A stretch of DNA of 64,000 bases from Streptomyces sp. 3214.6 (GCF_900129855.1 NZ_LT670819.1:1798001-1862000); one strand, 5' to 3'; counted from the first letter of the stretch, positions 21,177 to 30,633 are shown. A program made the numbers and translations. Notes: generated by a model from the letters alone, not told the origin.

Positions 21177-22544
21177 ATGCACACCGCCCTCTCCCGGCTC
21201 GCCGCCGGGACGCCCACCAGCGTCTCGCTCACCGAGGAACTCCTCACACGTGCCGAGCGGGCCGGCGACCTGGGGGCCTACGTCACCCTCGACGCCGACC
21301 GCGCTCTCGCCGAGGCCGCAGCGGCGGACCGTGGCCCCGCGCGGGGCCCGCTGCACGGGCTGCCGATCGCGGTCAAGGACAACATCCATGTCGCCGGACT
21401 CCCCAACACCGCGGGCTGCGAGGCGCTCGCCGGATTCGTCCCGGACCGCGACGCGCAGGCGATCACCCGGCTGCGCGCCGCAGGCGCGATCGTGCTGGGC
21501 AAGACCAACATGCACGAGCTCGCCCTGGGAGCCACCACCGCGGGCGGCCCGTACGGTCCCGCCCGCAATCCGGCCGACCCCGGCCGTTTCGCGGGCGGAA
21601 GCAGCGGCGGCACCGCCACGGCCGTCGCCGCGGGTCTGGCCCCGGCCGGGCTGGGCACCGACACCGGCGGCTCGGTCCGCGTCCCGGCCGCGCTCACCGG
21701 CATCGCCGGTCTCCGCCCGACCACGGGCCGTTACCCGGCCGGGGGAGTGACCCCGCTGTCGTGGACCCGCGACACCATCGGACCCATGGCCCCGACCGTC
21801 GCGGACCTGGTCCTGCTGGATGCCGTCCTCGCCGCCGACCACGACCCGGCCGAGGAACCCGACCCGCGCGATGTCGTGCTCGCAGTACCCGAGCACCACT
21901 TCACCGAGCCCCTGCATCCCCGTACCGCCGAGGTGTGGGAGCACTCCCTGGACGTCCTGAGGACCGCCGGGGTCAGGCTCGTGCCGGTACGGCTGCCGGA
22001 GGTCGAGACGGCCGAGGAACGGGCCGGATTCCCGATCACCCTCTACGAGGTGGCCAGGCAGCTGCCCGAGTATCTGAGCACGGCGACGGGCGGCATCGAT
22101 CCGGCGGAACTCCTGACCCGCATCACCCACCCGGACGTACGCACGACCATGGAGAGGGTCGTGTTCCCGCAGGCGGTCACCGAGACGGCGTACAAGGCCG
22201 CCCTCGAGGTCCGCGACCGTGTCCTCGTGGACGGCTACCGGCGGATCTTCCGCGAAACCGGAGCCCATGCCGTGCTCTTCCCCACCACCCCCCTGCCCGC
22301 CGGACGCATCGACACCGACACCGAGCGTGTACGGCTCGACGGTGTCCTGCGTCCGTCCTTCCCCACCTACATCCGCAACACGGGACCCGGCAGCGTCGCC
22401 GCTCTTCCCGGCCTCACCGTGCCCGTCCGGTCGGCGGGCCCGGGACTTCCGGTGGGGGCGGCGCTCGACGCGCCCTGGAACACCGACCGACGGCTCCTGG
22501 GCCTCGGCCTGCTGGTCGAAAAGCTCCTGGAAGCGGGAGCATGA
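21177..22544 (+). CDS. Amidase (amidase-signature family), possible mandelamide hydrolase
   Basis: A 455-residue enzyme with the complete Ser-cisSer-Lys machinery of the amidase-signature family: Lys67 in GLPIAVKDNIHVAG, cis-Ser143 in FAGGSSGGTATAV, and nucleophile Ser166 in TDTGGSVRVPAAL. The enzyme hydrolyses a carboxamide to acid and ammonia. The ATG at 21177 gives the usual N-terminal length; a longer in-frame extension into the promoter region is unlikely. It is directly followed (20 bp) by a nitrilase and then by iclR, a decarboxylase and two dehydrogenases. By analogy with mdlY of Pseudomonas, mandelamide is a reasonable substrate, but this is inference from context. Confidence 0.88.
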   Translation: MHTALSRLAAGTPTSVSLTEELLTRAERAGDLGAYVTLDADRALAEAAAADRGPARGPLHGLPIAVKDNIHVAGLPNTAGCEALAGFVPDRDAQAITRLRAAGAIVLGKTNMHELALGATTAGGPYGPARNPADPGRFAGGSSGGTATAVAAGLAPAGLGTDTGGSVRVPAALTGIAGLRPTTGRYPAGGVTPLSWTRDTIGPMAPTVADLVLLDAVLAADHDPAEEPDPRDVVLAVPEHHFTEPLHPRTAEVWEHSLDVLRTAGVRLVPVRLPEVETAEERAGFPITLYEVARQLPEYLSTATGGIDPAELLTRITHPDVRTTMERVVFPQAVTETAYKAALEVRDRVLVDGYRRIFRETGAHAVLFPTTPLPAGRIDTDTERVRLDGVLRPSFPTYIRNTGPGSVAALPGLTVPVRSAGPGLPVGAALDAPWNTDRRLLGLGLLVEKLLEAGA

Positions 22545-22564
22545 AGAGAAGGAGACGACCGGAC

Positions 22565-23569
22565 ATGACAGACACCATCCGCCGCTTCAAGGCCGCGGCC
22601 GTCCAGGCCGAGCCCGCCTGGCTCGACGCGGAGGCCGGGGTCGCCAAGACCGTCGACCTGATCGCGGAAGCGGCCCGGGGCGGTGCCTCGCTCATCGCCT
22701 TCCCGGAAGTGTGGATCCCCGGCTATCCGCACTTCCTGTGGCTGGGCGCGGTCGCCGACCAGGTCCCCTTCGTCGGCCGCTACCACGCCGCCTCGCTCGC
22801 TCCCGACGGCGACGGACTGACCACGATCCGCCGCGCCGCCCGGCAGCACGGCATCACCGTCGCGCTCGGATACAGCGAGAAGGACCACGGCACCCTCTAC
22901 ATCACCCAGACCGTGATCGCCGCCGACGGCAGCGTGCTGCTGCACCGCCGCAAGCTCAAGCCGACCCACGTCGAGCGCACCTTGTTCGGCGAGGGCGACG
23001 GCAGCGACCTGAAGGTCGTCGACAGCGCGCTCGGCCGGCTCGGCGCCCTGAACTGCGCCGAGCATGTCCAGCCGCTCAGCAAGTACGCCCTGTACGCGCA
23101 GAACGAGCAGGTGCACGTGGCCAGTTGGCCGTGCTTCGGGCTCTACCGCGACCTCGCCTTCCAGCTCAGCGCCGAGGCCAACATCGCCGCGTCCCAGGTC
23201 TACGCCATCGAGGGCAGCGCCTTCGTCCTGATGGCCACGCAGGTCATCTCCCCGGCTGGCATCGACGTCTTCGCGTCCACGCCCGAGCAGCGCCGCCTGC
23301 TCACCGCCGGCGGCGGGTGCTCACGGATCTTCGGCCCCGACGGACGTACCCTCACCAAGGACGTCGACGAGGGCGAGGAGGCACTGGTGTACGCCGACAT
23401 CGACCTCGACGAGATCGACCTCGCGAAGAACGCCTACGACCCGGCCGGGCACTACGCACGCGCCGACGCCACGTACCTCGTTCACCGGCGCGAAGCCCGC
23501 CGCCCCGTGCTCGGGGAGGCGGTTCCCGCCGAGAGCGCGTTCCCGGCGCTGGACGACGAGATCACCTGA
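22565..23569 (+). CDS. Nitrilase, arylacetonitrilase-like
   Basis: A 334-residue carbon-nitrogen hydrolase with the catalytic triad Glu48 (IAFPEVWIPGYPHF), Lys130 (HRRKLKPTHVER) and Cys164 (GALNCAEHVQPLSKYA). It converts a nitrile to the acid plus ammonia. Most nitrilases have Trp after the Cys (CWEH); here it is Ala (CAEH). As I recall, that residue is typical of arylacetonitrilases acting on mandelonitrile-type substrates. The ATG at 22565 lies after an AGGAG-like GAAGGAG site. It overlaps nothing and sits 20 bp after the amidase and 2 bp before the regulator, so it is part of one transcript. Confidence 0.9.
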   Translation: MTDTIRRFKAAAVQAEPAWLDAEAGVAKTVDLIAEAARGGASLIAFPEVWIPGYPHFLWLGAVADQVPFVGRYHAASLAPDGDGLTTIRRAARQHGITVALGYSEKDHGTLYITQTVIAADGSVLLHRRKLKPTHVERTLFGEGDGSDLKVVDSALGRLGALNCAEHVQPLSKYALYAQNEQVHVASWPCFGLYRDLAFQLSAEANIAASQVYAIEGSAFVLMATQVISPAGIDVFASTPEQRRLLTAGGGCSRIFGPDGRTLTKDVDEGEEALVYADIDLDEIDLAKNAYDPAGHYARADATYLVHRREARRPVLGEAVPAESAFPALDDEIT

Positions 23570-23571
23570 CC

Positions 23572-24306
23572 ATGACCCGACCCGCCGAAGACCCCCCGCC
23601 GAGCCGGCCCTCCGTCCAGACCCTGGACCGGGGGCTCAGGCTCCTGGAAGTGATCGCGTTGTCGGACGTGCCGCTGACGCTGGCCGAACTGAGCCAGCAG
23701 ATGGGGCTGCACCGCTCGATCGTCTACCGGCTGCTGCGCACCCTCCAGGACCACCACCTGGTCGCGCACACCACCCACGGGTACGTCATCGGCACCCGCG
23801 CCCAGTCACTGGGCCGGCGCACCCTGCCCATGCTCCAGCGGATCGTCAAACCGGAGATCGCCAGGCTGGCCGCGCGGGTGGGCCTGACCTCCTTCTTCGT
23901 CGTCCGGGACGGCGAAGAAGCGGTGACGCTGGTCTCCGTCGAGGTCGAGAGCACGCGCTCGCGCACCGTCTACAGCCCCGGCGACCGGCATCCGCTGACC
24001 CTGGGCTCCCCGGGCATTGCCATGCTGTCCGCCGAGCCCCAACTGCTCGGTGAGCGACCGGAGATCAGCCGGGCCCGGACCAGCGGATACGCCACCACAC
24101 GCAATGAGGTCGTGCGCGGCCTCGGGACGATCTCGGCACCGGTCGTGTCGGCGCCCGGCCACGCCGTCGCCGCCGTGTCGATCGCCTTCACCGTCGAACA
24201 CCCCGGCCCGCCACAGATCGAGGCCGTCCTCGACACAGCACGCCGCATCACCGGCCGGTTGCGCGGCGAACTGTCCACCGGGGCGGTTCTGCCCGGGGTC
24301 GAATGA
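23572..24306 (+). CDS. IclR-family transcriptional regulator
   Basis: A 244-residue regulator. The N-terminal winged helix-turn-helix is about residues 15-75 (LTLAELSQQMGLHRSIVYRL), and the C-terminal effector-binding domain includes LGSPGIAMLS and VVRGLGTISAPV. It starts 2 bp after the nitrilase stop and lies between the nitrilase and the decarboxylase. The likely targets are the similar palindromes at 20994, 21121 and 24336, which bracket the gene set. The effector is unknown; a pathway acid such as mandelate or benzoylformate would be natural. Confidence 0.9.
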   Translation: MTRPAEDPPPSRPSVQTLDRGLRLLEVIALSDVPLTLAELSQQMGLHRSIVYRLLRTLQDHHLVAHTTHGYVIGTRAQSLGRRTLPMLQRIVKPEIARLAARVGLTSFFVVRDGEEAVTLVSVEVESTRSRTVYSPGDRHPLTLGSPGIAMLSAEPQLLGERPEISRARTSGYATTRNEVVRGLGTISAPVVSAPGHAVAAVSIAFTVEHPGPPQIEAVLDTARRITGRLRGELSTGAVLPGVE

Positions 24307-24335
24307 CGTGTCCGCTTACGCGGGTACGACTCGTT

Positions 24336-24346
24336 TCGCATAGCGA
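24336..24346. promoter_or_regulatory. Candidate IclR operator, upstream of the decarboxylase
   Basis: TCGCATAGCGA sits inside GTTTCGCATAGCGAAC (24333-24348), with arms TTCGC/GCGAA and a 3-base spacer. It is about 65 bp before the decarboxylase start and is near-identical to the site at 21121. Confidence 0.55.
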
Positions 24347-24411
24347 ACGTGCCTGTGGTTCGCGGAGGATGCACGGCCTAGCGTCCCGTCCTGGCAGAAA
24401 GGGGACCAGAG

Positions 24412-26040
24412 ATGACCACGGCCGCCCACGCCAGGACCGTCAAGGAACAGACCTTCGACGTTCTGCGCGAGTACGACCTCACCACCCTCTTCAGCAATCC
24501 GGGGTCCACCGAGGTCGGCTTCCTCGCCGACCTGCCGGCCGACATCTCCTTCGTGCTCGGCCTGCACGAGGGCTCGGTCGTCGGGATGGCCTCCGGCAGC
24601 GCCCTGGCCACCGGTCGCCCCGCGCTCGTCCTGCTGCACACCACCGCCGGATACGGCAACGCCGTCAGCGCCCTGGCCACCGCCCGCGCGAACCGCGCGC
24701 CCCTGGTGGTGATCGTGGGCCAGCAGGACCGCCGGCATCTGGCCCACGAGCCCTTCCTGGCAGGCAGGTTGGACGGCCTGGCGGGGGAGTACCCGGTATG
24801 GCAGCACACGCCGGCCCGTCCGCAGGATGTCCCCGGCGCCGTGGCCCGCGCCTGGCACGAGGCCCAGGAAGGCCGTGGTCCGGCGGTCGTCGTGGTCCCG
24901 ATGGACGACTGGTTCGCCGAGGCCGAGGAGGATGTCGCTCCGGCCGCGCCGCGCGGGCCGCTCGCGGTACGAGGCCGTCGTACGGCCTCCGACGACGCTC
25001 TGGCCGACCTCGGCGCGCTCTTGACGGCCGCCGAATCGCCCTGTCTCGTGGCGGGCGCCGGCAACGACTCGGCGGACGGCTGGCAGGCGCTCGTCACGCT
25101 GGCCGAGCGCCTCGAATGCCCGGTCTACCAGGAGCCGTTCGGCGCCCGTGCCGGATTCCCCCAGGACCACCGTCTCTTTGCCGGCCACCTCCCCGCGGTC
25201 CGCCCCGCACTGCGCGAGGCGCTCGCCCCGTACGACACGGTCCTGGCCGTCGGAGCCGCCGCGTTCCGTCAATACACCTACGCTCCGGGCGACTTCACTG
25301 TGGCGGGCACCCGGGTCGCCGTCATCACGGACGATCGGGAGGAGGCCCACCGCAGCCCGGCGGAGCTGGTCCTGCTCGCCGAACCGGCCGACACCGTACG
25401 CCGGTTGGCGCCACTGGTGCCCGACATGCCGCGTTCCTCGACACTGAACCGGCAGACAACGCCCCAGCCCCCCGCGCCCGGTGAGCCCCTGCGGGCCGCT
25501 CACGTACTGGCCGCCCTCGCGGAGAGGCTCGATCCGAAGACCGTGGTGGTCGAAGAGACCCCCTCCAGCCGCCCGGACCTGCACCGGCTGCTGCCCGCCC
25601 GCGCGCCGCTCGGCTTCCTCAGCGCGGCCATGGGCGGGCTGGGCTTCGCCATGCCGGCCGCGATCGGAGTCCGCCACGGCGCCCCGGACCGGCCCGTGGT
25701 GGCCGTGCTCGGCGACGGCTCCTCCCTCTACTCGATCCAGGCCCTGTGGAGCGCCGCCCACTACGGCATCGGCGTCCTGTACGTCGTCCTCGCCAACGGC
25801 CGCTACGCGATCATGGACCGCCTCTCCGAGCGTGAGGGCTCGGCGGCCCCGGCCTGGCCCGCGTTCACCGAGCTGAGCGTGTCGACCCTCGCCCGGGGGC
25901 TGGGCTGCCCGGCCGAACGGGTCGAGGACCACGCCGCGTTGCTGTCCGTCCTGGACAAGGTCCTGCCGACGCTGGCGGACCGGCATGAGCCGCTCGTGCT
26001 CGAGGTCACCGTCCAGGCCGACGCCCACTACTCCTCCTGA
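24412..26040 (+). CDS. mdlC: ThDP-dependent decarboxylase, benzoylformate decarboxylase-like
   Basis: A 542-residue thiamine diphosphate enzyme. Resemblance to benzoylformate decarboxylase is strong: NPGSTEVGFL (active Ser near residue 27), VLGLHEGSVVGMASG with the ThDP-activating Glu, LLHTTAGYGNA with the active His, LGFAMPAAIGV, and the ThDP/Mg motif GDGSSLYSIQ ending in LANGRYAIM. In the mandelate pathway it would turn benzoylformate into benzaldehyde and CO2. One oddity is FRQYTYAPGDF, where the Pseudomonas enzyme has FRYHQYDPG; the second catalytic His (His281 there) aligns with Tyr. The neighbouring dehydrogenases fit before and after this step. Confidence 0.85.
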   Translation: MTTAAHARTVKEQTFDVLREYDLTTLFSNPGSTEVGFLADLPADISFVLGLHEGSVVGMASGSALATGRPALVLLHTTAGYGNAVSALATARANRAPLVVIVGQQDRRHLAHEPFLAGRLDGLAGEYPVWQHTPARPQDVPGAVARAWHEAQEGRGPAVVVVPMDDWFAEAEEDVAPAAPRGPLAVRGRRTASDDALADLGALLTAAESPCLVAGAGNDSADGWQALVTLAERLECPVYQEPFGARAGFPQDHRLFAGHLPAVRPALREALAPYDTVLAVGAAAFRQYTYAPGDFTVAGTRVAVITDDREEAHRSPAELVLLAEPADTVRRLAPLVPDMPRSSTLNRQTTPQPPAPGEPLRAAHVLAALAERLDPKTVVVEETPSSRPDLHRLLPARAPLGFLSAAMGGLGFAMPAAIGVRHGAPDRPVVAVLGDGSSLYSIQALWSAAHYGIGVLYVVLANGRYAIMDRLSEREGSAAPAWPAFTELSVSTLARGLGCPAERVEDHAALLSVLDKVLPTLADRHEPLVLEVTVQADAHYSS

Positions 26041-26079
26041 CCCGTTGAACTGACCCGCTGAGCACGGAAGGCACAACAC

Positions 26080-27021
26080 GTGAAGGTCGTCATCATCGGA
26101 GGCGCCGGCGGCATCGGCTCCTCCGCCGCGTTCAATCTGCTCTCCGCGCAGGGGACGTACGAGATCGTGCTCGTCGACACCCGCCCGAACATGATCACCA
26201 GCCACACCATGGACCTGGAGAACGCCCTCGGCCTCGGCGCCACCGCCGACACCGTCCGGGGCGGCACCCCGGAGGACGCGCTCGACGCGGACGTGGTGGT
26301 GCTGAGCGCCGCCGTCCCGCTGCGGCTGAACTCCTCCCGTTCCGTCTTCCTCGCCGACAACGCGCGGATCGTGAACGAGTGCCTGCGTCCCCTGCGGGAG
26401 GCGGGAGCGGACTTCGGCGGACTGGTGCTCCTGCTCACCAACCCCGTCGACCCGCTGCTGACCTGGGTGCAGCGGCAGGGCTGGCTGCCCCGTGAGCGGC
26501 TGATCGGCTACACCCTCAACGACAGCCTCCGGCTGCGCACCGGGATCGCGTTCGCGCTCGGGGTGCCGCCGAGGGACGTCGACGCCTGGATGCTCGGCGA
26601 GCACGGCGAGGGCCAGGTCCCGCTGTACAGCCGGGTCACGGTCGGCGGGGAACCCGTCGTGCTCGGCGACGAACAGCGGTCGGCCGCCGAGGAGTACGTG
26701 GACACCTGGTACTCCAAGCACGTCGCCCTGGACTCCGGCCGCACCTCCACCTGGACCACCGGCCTGGGCACCGCCCGCCTCATCGAGGCGATCGCCACCG
26801 GTTCCGGAACCCTTGTTCCCGCCTCTGTCGTGCTGGACGGCGAGTACGGCGTGCACGGCACCAGCCTCACCGTGCCCGTCGAACTCGGGCCCGAAGGTGT
26901 ACGCCGCATAGCGGCCTGGGATCTGCCGGAGGAGGAAGCGGACGGCATGGTCCGGGCCGCGGCCCGTGTCGAGGCGAGCGCCTCCGAACTGACCGACCAG
27001 GCCGTGGCCCGGCAGTCCTGA
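26080..27021 (+). CDS. NAD-dependent lactate/malate-type dehydrogenase (possible mandelate dehydrogenase)
   Basis: A 313-residue member of the LDH/MDH superfamily. It has the Rossmann motif IGGAGGIGSS at the N-terminus, Asp in IVLVDTR indicating NAD preference, the LLTNPVDPLLTW segment, substrate Arg in the DSLRLRTGIA region, and the catalytic His in LGEHGEGQVP. The GTG start at 26080 follows a GGAAGG site. It oxidises a 2-hydroxy acid to a 2-oxo acid. Placed between a benzoylformate-decarboxylase-like gene and an aldehyde dehydrogenase, a mandelate-type substrate is plausible. Known mandelate dehydrogenases mostly belong to other families, so this would be an unusual recruit. Confidence 0.82.
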   Translation: MKVVIIGGAGGIGSSAAFNLLSAQGTYEIVLVDTRPNMITSHTMDLENALGLGATADTVRGGTPEDALDADVVVLSAAVPLRLNSSRSVFLADNARIVNECLRPLREAGADFGGLVLLLTNPVDPLLTWVQRQGWLPRERLIGYTLNDSLRLRTGIAFALGVPPRDVDAWMLGEHGEGQVPLYSRVTVGGEPVVLGDEQRSAAEEYVDTWYSKHVALDSGRTSTWTTGLGTARLIEAIATGSGTLVPASVVLDGEYGVHGTSLTVPVELGPEGVRRIAAWDLPEEEADGMVRAAARVEASASELTDQAVARQS

Positions 27022-27080
27022 CACCGCTCACCACGCACCACCACGTATCAACGACGCTACGTAGCAAGGAGAACGACCCC

Positions 27081-28541
27081 ATGGCCATCACCCGAGACCT
27101 GTACGTCGCCGGCAGAGACGTGCCCGCCGCCTCCGGCCGCACCACCGACGACATCAACCCCTTCACCGGGGAGGTGTACGCCACCGTCGCCGCCGCCGGT
27201 CCCGAGGACGTCGTGCGTGCCGTGGACGCAGCCGACTCGGCGTTCGAGGAGTGGGCTGCACTGGCCCCCTTCGCCCGTCGGGCGATCTTCCTGAGGGCCG
27301 CCCACCTGCTGGACGGACGCGGCACACAGGTCGCCGACCTCATGGCGCAGGAGGCGGGCGGCACCCGGCCGTGGGCGTTCTTCAACGTGGGGTTGGCGGC
27401 GAACATCCTGCGCGAGGCCGCGGCCGCGATCACCGCCCCGCGCGGCGAGGTGCTCAGCGCGCAGGAACAGGGCGCGCTGGGCCTGGCGGTGCGCGAACCG
27501 CTGGGCGTGGTCGCCGCGTTCGCGCCCTGGAACGCACCCGTCATCCTGGGCGTGCGCGCTGTGGCGGCGCCCTTGGCCGCGGGCAACACGGTCGTCGTCA
27601 AAGCGAGCGAGGACGCGCCGATCGCCTGCGGGCTGCTGGTCGCCGACGTGCTGCGGGAGGCCGGGTTGCCGGACGGCGTGCTCAATGTCATCACCAACGC
27701 CCGTGAGGACGCGGCCGAGATCGCCGAGGCGCTGATCGCCGACGAGCGGGTGCGGGCGGTGAACTTCACCGGCTCCACCGCTGTCGGGAGGATCATCGGC
27801 GAGCTGGCGGCCCGTCACCTCAAGCCCTCCGTGCTGGAGTTGGGTGGCAAGAACGCGGTGCTCGTCCTCGACGACGCGGACGTGGACTACGCCGTGGACG
27901 CCGTGACGTTCAGCGTGTTCATGAACGCAGGGCAGATCTGCATGTCCGGCGACCGGATCCTCGTCCACGAGTCCCTGGCGGAGGAGTTCACCCGGAAGTT
28001 CACCGCGAAGGCGGACTCGCTGGCGGCCGGTGACCCAGGGGAGCCGTACACGGTCGTGGGCCCGCTGGTGAGCGCACAGGCCGCACGGCGGGTGGCCGAC
28101 CTGGTCGCGGACGCCGTGGCCAAGGGTGCGAAGATCCTGGTCGGCGGTGGTGAACCGGACGGCGCGGTCCACCCGGCGACCGTCCTCACCGATGTCCCGA
28201 GGGACGCGGACCTTTACCACGCGGAGGCGTTCGGCCCGGTCTGCGTCATGGAGACCTTCACCGACGACGACACCGCGGTGACCCTCGCCAACGACACCGA
28301 CAGCGGCCTGACCTGCGGCATCATCACGGAGAACGCCACCCACGGACTGACGGTGGCGCGCCGGATCCGTACGGGCATCGTGCACATCAACGACCAGTCC
28401 GTGGCCGACGAGCCGCAAGCCCCGTTCGGTGGGGCGAAAGCCTCCGGGTACGGGCGCTTCGGCGGTCGTTGGGGAATCGAGGCGTTCTCCAACACCCGCT
28501 GGGTGACCATCGCCACCCAGCAAGCGCACTACCCCTTCTGA
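27081..28541 (+). CDS. Aldehyde dehydrogenase (benzaldehyde/vanillin dehydrogenase-like)
   Basis: A 486-residue NAD(P)-dependent aldehyde dehydrogenase. Visible motifs are AAFAPWNAPVILGVRA, FTGSTAVGRIIGE, the general base Glu in VLELGGKNAVLVL, the catalytic Cys in NAGQICMSGDRILV, and the C-terminal GIVHINDQSVADEPQAPFGG that recurs in benzaldehyde/vanillin dehydrogenases. It is the last gene of the cluster and would oxidise the aldehyde made by the decarboxylase to an aromatic acid. A second gene of the same subfamily is at 37973-39430. Confidence 0.88.
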   Translation: MAITRDLYVAGRDVPAASGRTTDDINPFTGEVYATVAAAGPEDVVRAVDAADSAFEEWAALAPFARRAIFLRAAHLLDGRGTQVADLMAQEAGGTRPWAFFNVGLAANILREAAAAITAPRGEVLSAQEQGALGLAVREPLGVVAAFAPWNAPVILGVRAVAAPLAAGNTVVVKASEDAPIACGLLVADVLREAGLPDGVLNVITNAREDAAEIAEALIADERVRAVNFTGSTAVGRIIGELAARHLKPSVLELGGKNAVLVLDDADVDYAVDAVTFSVFMNAGQICMSGDRILVHESLAEEFTRKFTAKADSLAAGDPGEPYTVVGPLVSAQAARRVADLVADAVAKGAKILVGGGEPDGAVHPATVLTDVPRDADLYHAEAFGPVCVMETFTDDDTAVTLANDTDSGLTCGIITENATHGLTVARRIRTGIVHINDQSVADEPQAPFGGAKASGYGRFGGRWGIEAFSNTRWVTIATQQAHYPF

Positions 28542-28691
28542 ACCGACTTGTCGGTCACTTTGTGGTAGGCCTGGGGAAACGTTCCCCTGCGCACTGGGAG
28601 TCGTCGCCGATCCAGAGACTTTCACGAACGACCTGTCCGGCGGTGACTTCCTGCGCAGAGGGGTGCTGGAGCGGGCTGGGAAGGATGACTT

Positions 28692-30536
28692 AGCTTGACT
28701 CTGTCGGGGATCTTGGAGTCTCCCGGCGCGGCAGTAGGGTCAGCGGGCATGCTCGGTTGGTTCCGATGACTGATGCAGCTGTCGAGGTGCCCGTTGTCCC
28801 TCCGCCCCCGTTCCGGTGAACGAGTCCCGCCTCTGACTGCGCAGGTCGCGCGGGCGAGCAACCCGGACGGCACGACGGCGATATGGGTGCGCGACCGGCT
28901 GGATGGGCTGTGGTGTGACGAGGACTTCGCCGACTGGTACCCGCGGGACGGGCGTCCGGGTCTCTCGCCCGCTCAACTGGCCACGGTCTGTGTGCTGCAG
29001 TTCCTGCTCGGCCTGTCGGACCGGCATGCCGCCGAGGCGGTCCGCTGCCGGATCGACTTCAAGTACGCGATGGCCATGGAGCTGGACGATCCAGGTTTCC
29101 ACCACAGCGTGCTGGCCGACTTCCGGGACCGTCTCGCCGAGGACGGCCGGGCCGACCGTCTCCTCGACCTCGCGCTCGCACGCCTGAAGGAAGCCGGTCT
29201 CGTCCGCGAGCGCACCACCCAGCGCACCGATTCCACCCACGTCCTGGCAGCAGTGCGCGACCTGACCCGCCTGGAGCTGGTCACCGAGGCGGTCCGCGCG
29301 GCACTTGAAGAAGTCGCCGGCATGTCCCCTCACCTGCTCGACGAGCTGGTCGATGAGGACTGGGGGCTCCGCTACGGCCGTCCAATCCGCCTGGGCAAGA
29401 ACCCCACCAAACCCAAGACCAGGATCCTCGCGACCGGAAACGACGCCGTCCGGCTCCTGGAACACCTCCACCGTCACGGAGCCGACCGTGCGTCGGGCCC
29501 GCGTGTCCAGGCCCTGCGTCAGATCATGGTGCAGAACTACCACCGCGATGCCGCGGGCCGCCTGTGCTGGCGCACCGCCGAGAAGGAAGGCGGGCCCGGG
29601 CTGCCGCCCTCCTCCGGGGCGATTGTCTCGCCCTACGACACCTCGGCCCGCTACGCACGCCACGGACACATCATCAGCTGGAAGGGGTTCACCGCCCATC
29701 TGACCGAGTCCTGTGCTCCCGATCGCCCCAACGTGATCACGGACGTGGCCAGCACCGCGGCCACCACCCACGACAGCCAGGTCCTACCCGGCATCCATAC
29801 CCGCCCCGCCCGCCGCGGACTGCTCCCCACCGAGCACCTGGTCGACGCCGGCTACACCTCCCTGCCCCACCTGGAACAAGCCGCCCGCGAACACCAGGTC
29901 ACCGTCTCCGGCCCGCTGAAGAGCAACCCCACCCGCCAACACCGCCAAAACGAGGGCTTCGCCCGGGACGACTTCCACATCGACTACGACAATCAGCAGG
30001 TCACCTGCCCCCAGGGACAGGTCAGCGCGGGCTGGCACGGCCCCTACCCGACGTCCTCGCCCACCGCGGCCCCGCTGATCGTGGCCCGGTTCACCAAGAC
30101 CCAGTGCCGCCCCTGCCCGGTCCGCGCCCAGTGCACCAGCACCGCCGACAACGTCCGCACCGTGGGTTTTCCCCCGCGAGAGCTCCGCGACCTGCAACTC
30201 CGCGTCCGCACGGAACAGCAGACACCCGAGTGGAAGGCCCGCTACGCGGCCCGCTCCGGAGTGGAGAGCACGGTCAACGAGTTCGCCCACGGACACGGCA
30301 TGCGCCGCTGCCGTTACCGAGGACAGGGAAGAGCCCACATCCAGCACGTCCTGACGGCCATCGCCGTGAACATCGAGCGCCTCAGCGGACTGTCACCGGC
30401 CGAGGAACCCCCGACGTCTCGCCCACCGACTGCCTTCCAGGACTACCTCGACCAGTGTGAGATCCCCCGGCTGAAGTCCTGGCGAACTCTGGGCAGTTGA
30501 CCCCAGCGACTCCAAGATCCCCGACAGAGTCAAGCT
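28692..30536 (+). mobile_element. Complete IS1182-family insertion sequence
   Basis: A 1,845-bp element bounded by perfect 29-bp inverted repeats (28692-28720 and 30508-30536; they begin AGCTTGACTCTGTCGGGGAT). It contains one transposase gene. The flanking bases (GACTT on the left, GAGAA on the right) show no obvious target duplication, which is not unusual for this family. It lies just downstream of the mandelate-type cluster. A truncated, inverted copy lies at 7067-8075. Confidence 0.9.
28773..30500 (+). CDS. IS1182-family transposase
   Basis: A 575-residue DDE transposase of the IS1182 family. The N-terminal DUF772-like part ([30 protein letters not shown]) carries [13 protein letters not shown] with a likely first catalytic Asp. 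The catalytic part has [32 protein letters not shown] (second Asp), [10 protein letters not shown] and the Glu-bearing [15 protein letters not shown]. The frame is intact, so this copy may be active. The exact start is uncertain within the first 20 codons. Confidence 0.9.
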   Translation: MQLSRCPLSLRPRSGERVPPLTAQVARASNPDGTTAIWVRDRLDGLWCDEDFADWYPRDGRPGLSPAQLATVCVLQFLLGLSDRHAAEAVRCRIDFKYAMAMELDDPGFHHSVLADFRDRLAEDGRADRLLDLALARLKEAGLVRERTTQRTDSTHVLAAVRDLTRLELVTEAVRAALEEVAGMSPHLLDELVDEDWGLRYGRPIRLGKNPTKPKTRILATGNDAVRLLEHLHRHGADRASGPRVQALRQIMVQNYHRDAAGRLCWRTAEKEGGPGLPPSSGAIVSPYDTSARYARHGHIISWKGFTAHLTESCAPDRPNVITDVASTAATTHDSQVLPGIHTRPARRGLLPTEHLVDAGYTSLPHLEQAAREHQVTVSGPLKSNPTRQHRQNEGFARDDFHIDYDNQQVTCPQGQVSAGWHGPYPTSSPTAAPLIVARFTKTQCRPCPVRAQCTSTADNVRTVGFPPRELRDLQLRVRTEQQTPEWKARYAARSGVESTVNEFAHGHGMRRCRYRGQGRAHIQHVLTAIAVNIERLSGLSPAEEPPTSRPPTAFQDYLDQCEIPRLKSWRTLGS

Positions 30537-30633
30537 GAGAAGCCGTTGTCGTACCGAACTTGATCGGTGTGTTTCCGCAGCTCATGCATGATGTCGGTGT
30601 TGGCGGGACAGGCTCGGCGGGTCGAGTTGTCTC

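Noticed and set aside
24316-27024. About 900-codon minus-strand open frame
   Set aside because: It is antisense to the decarboxylase and dehydrogenase genes, whose motifs and codon pattern are clear. The antisense translation is repetitive and has no recognisable domain.
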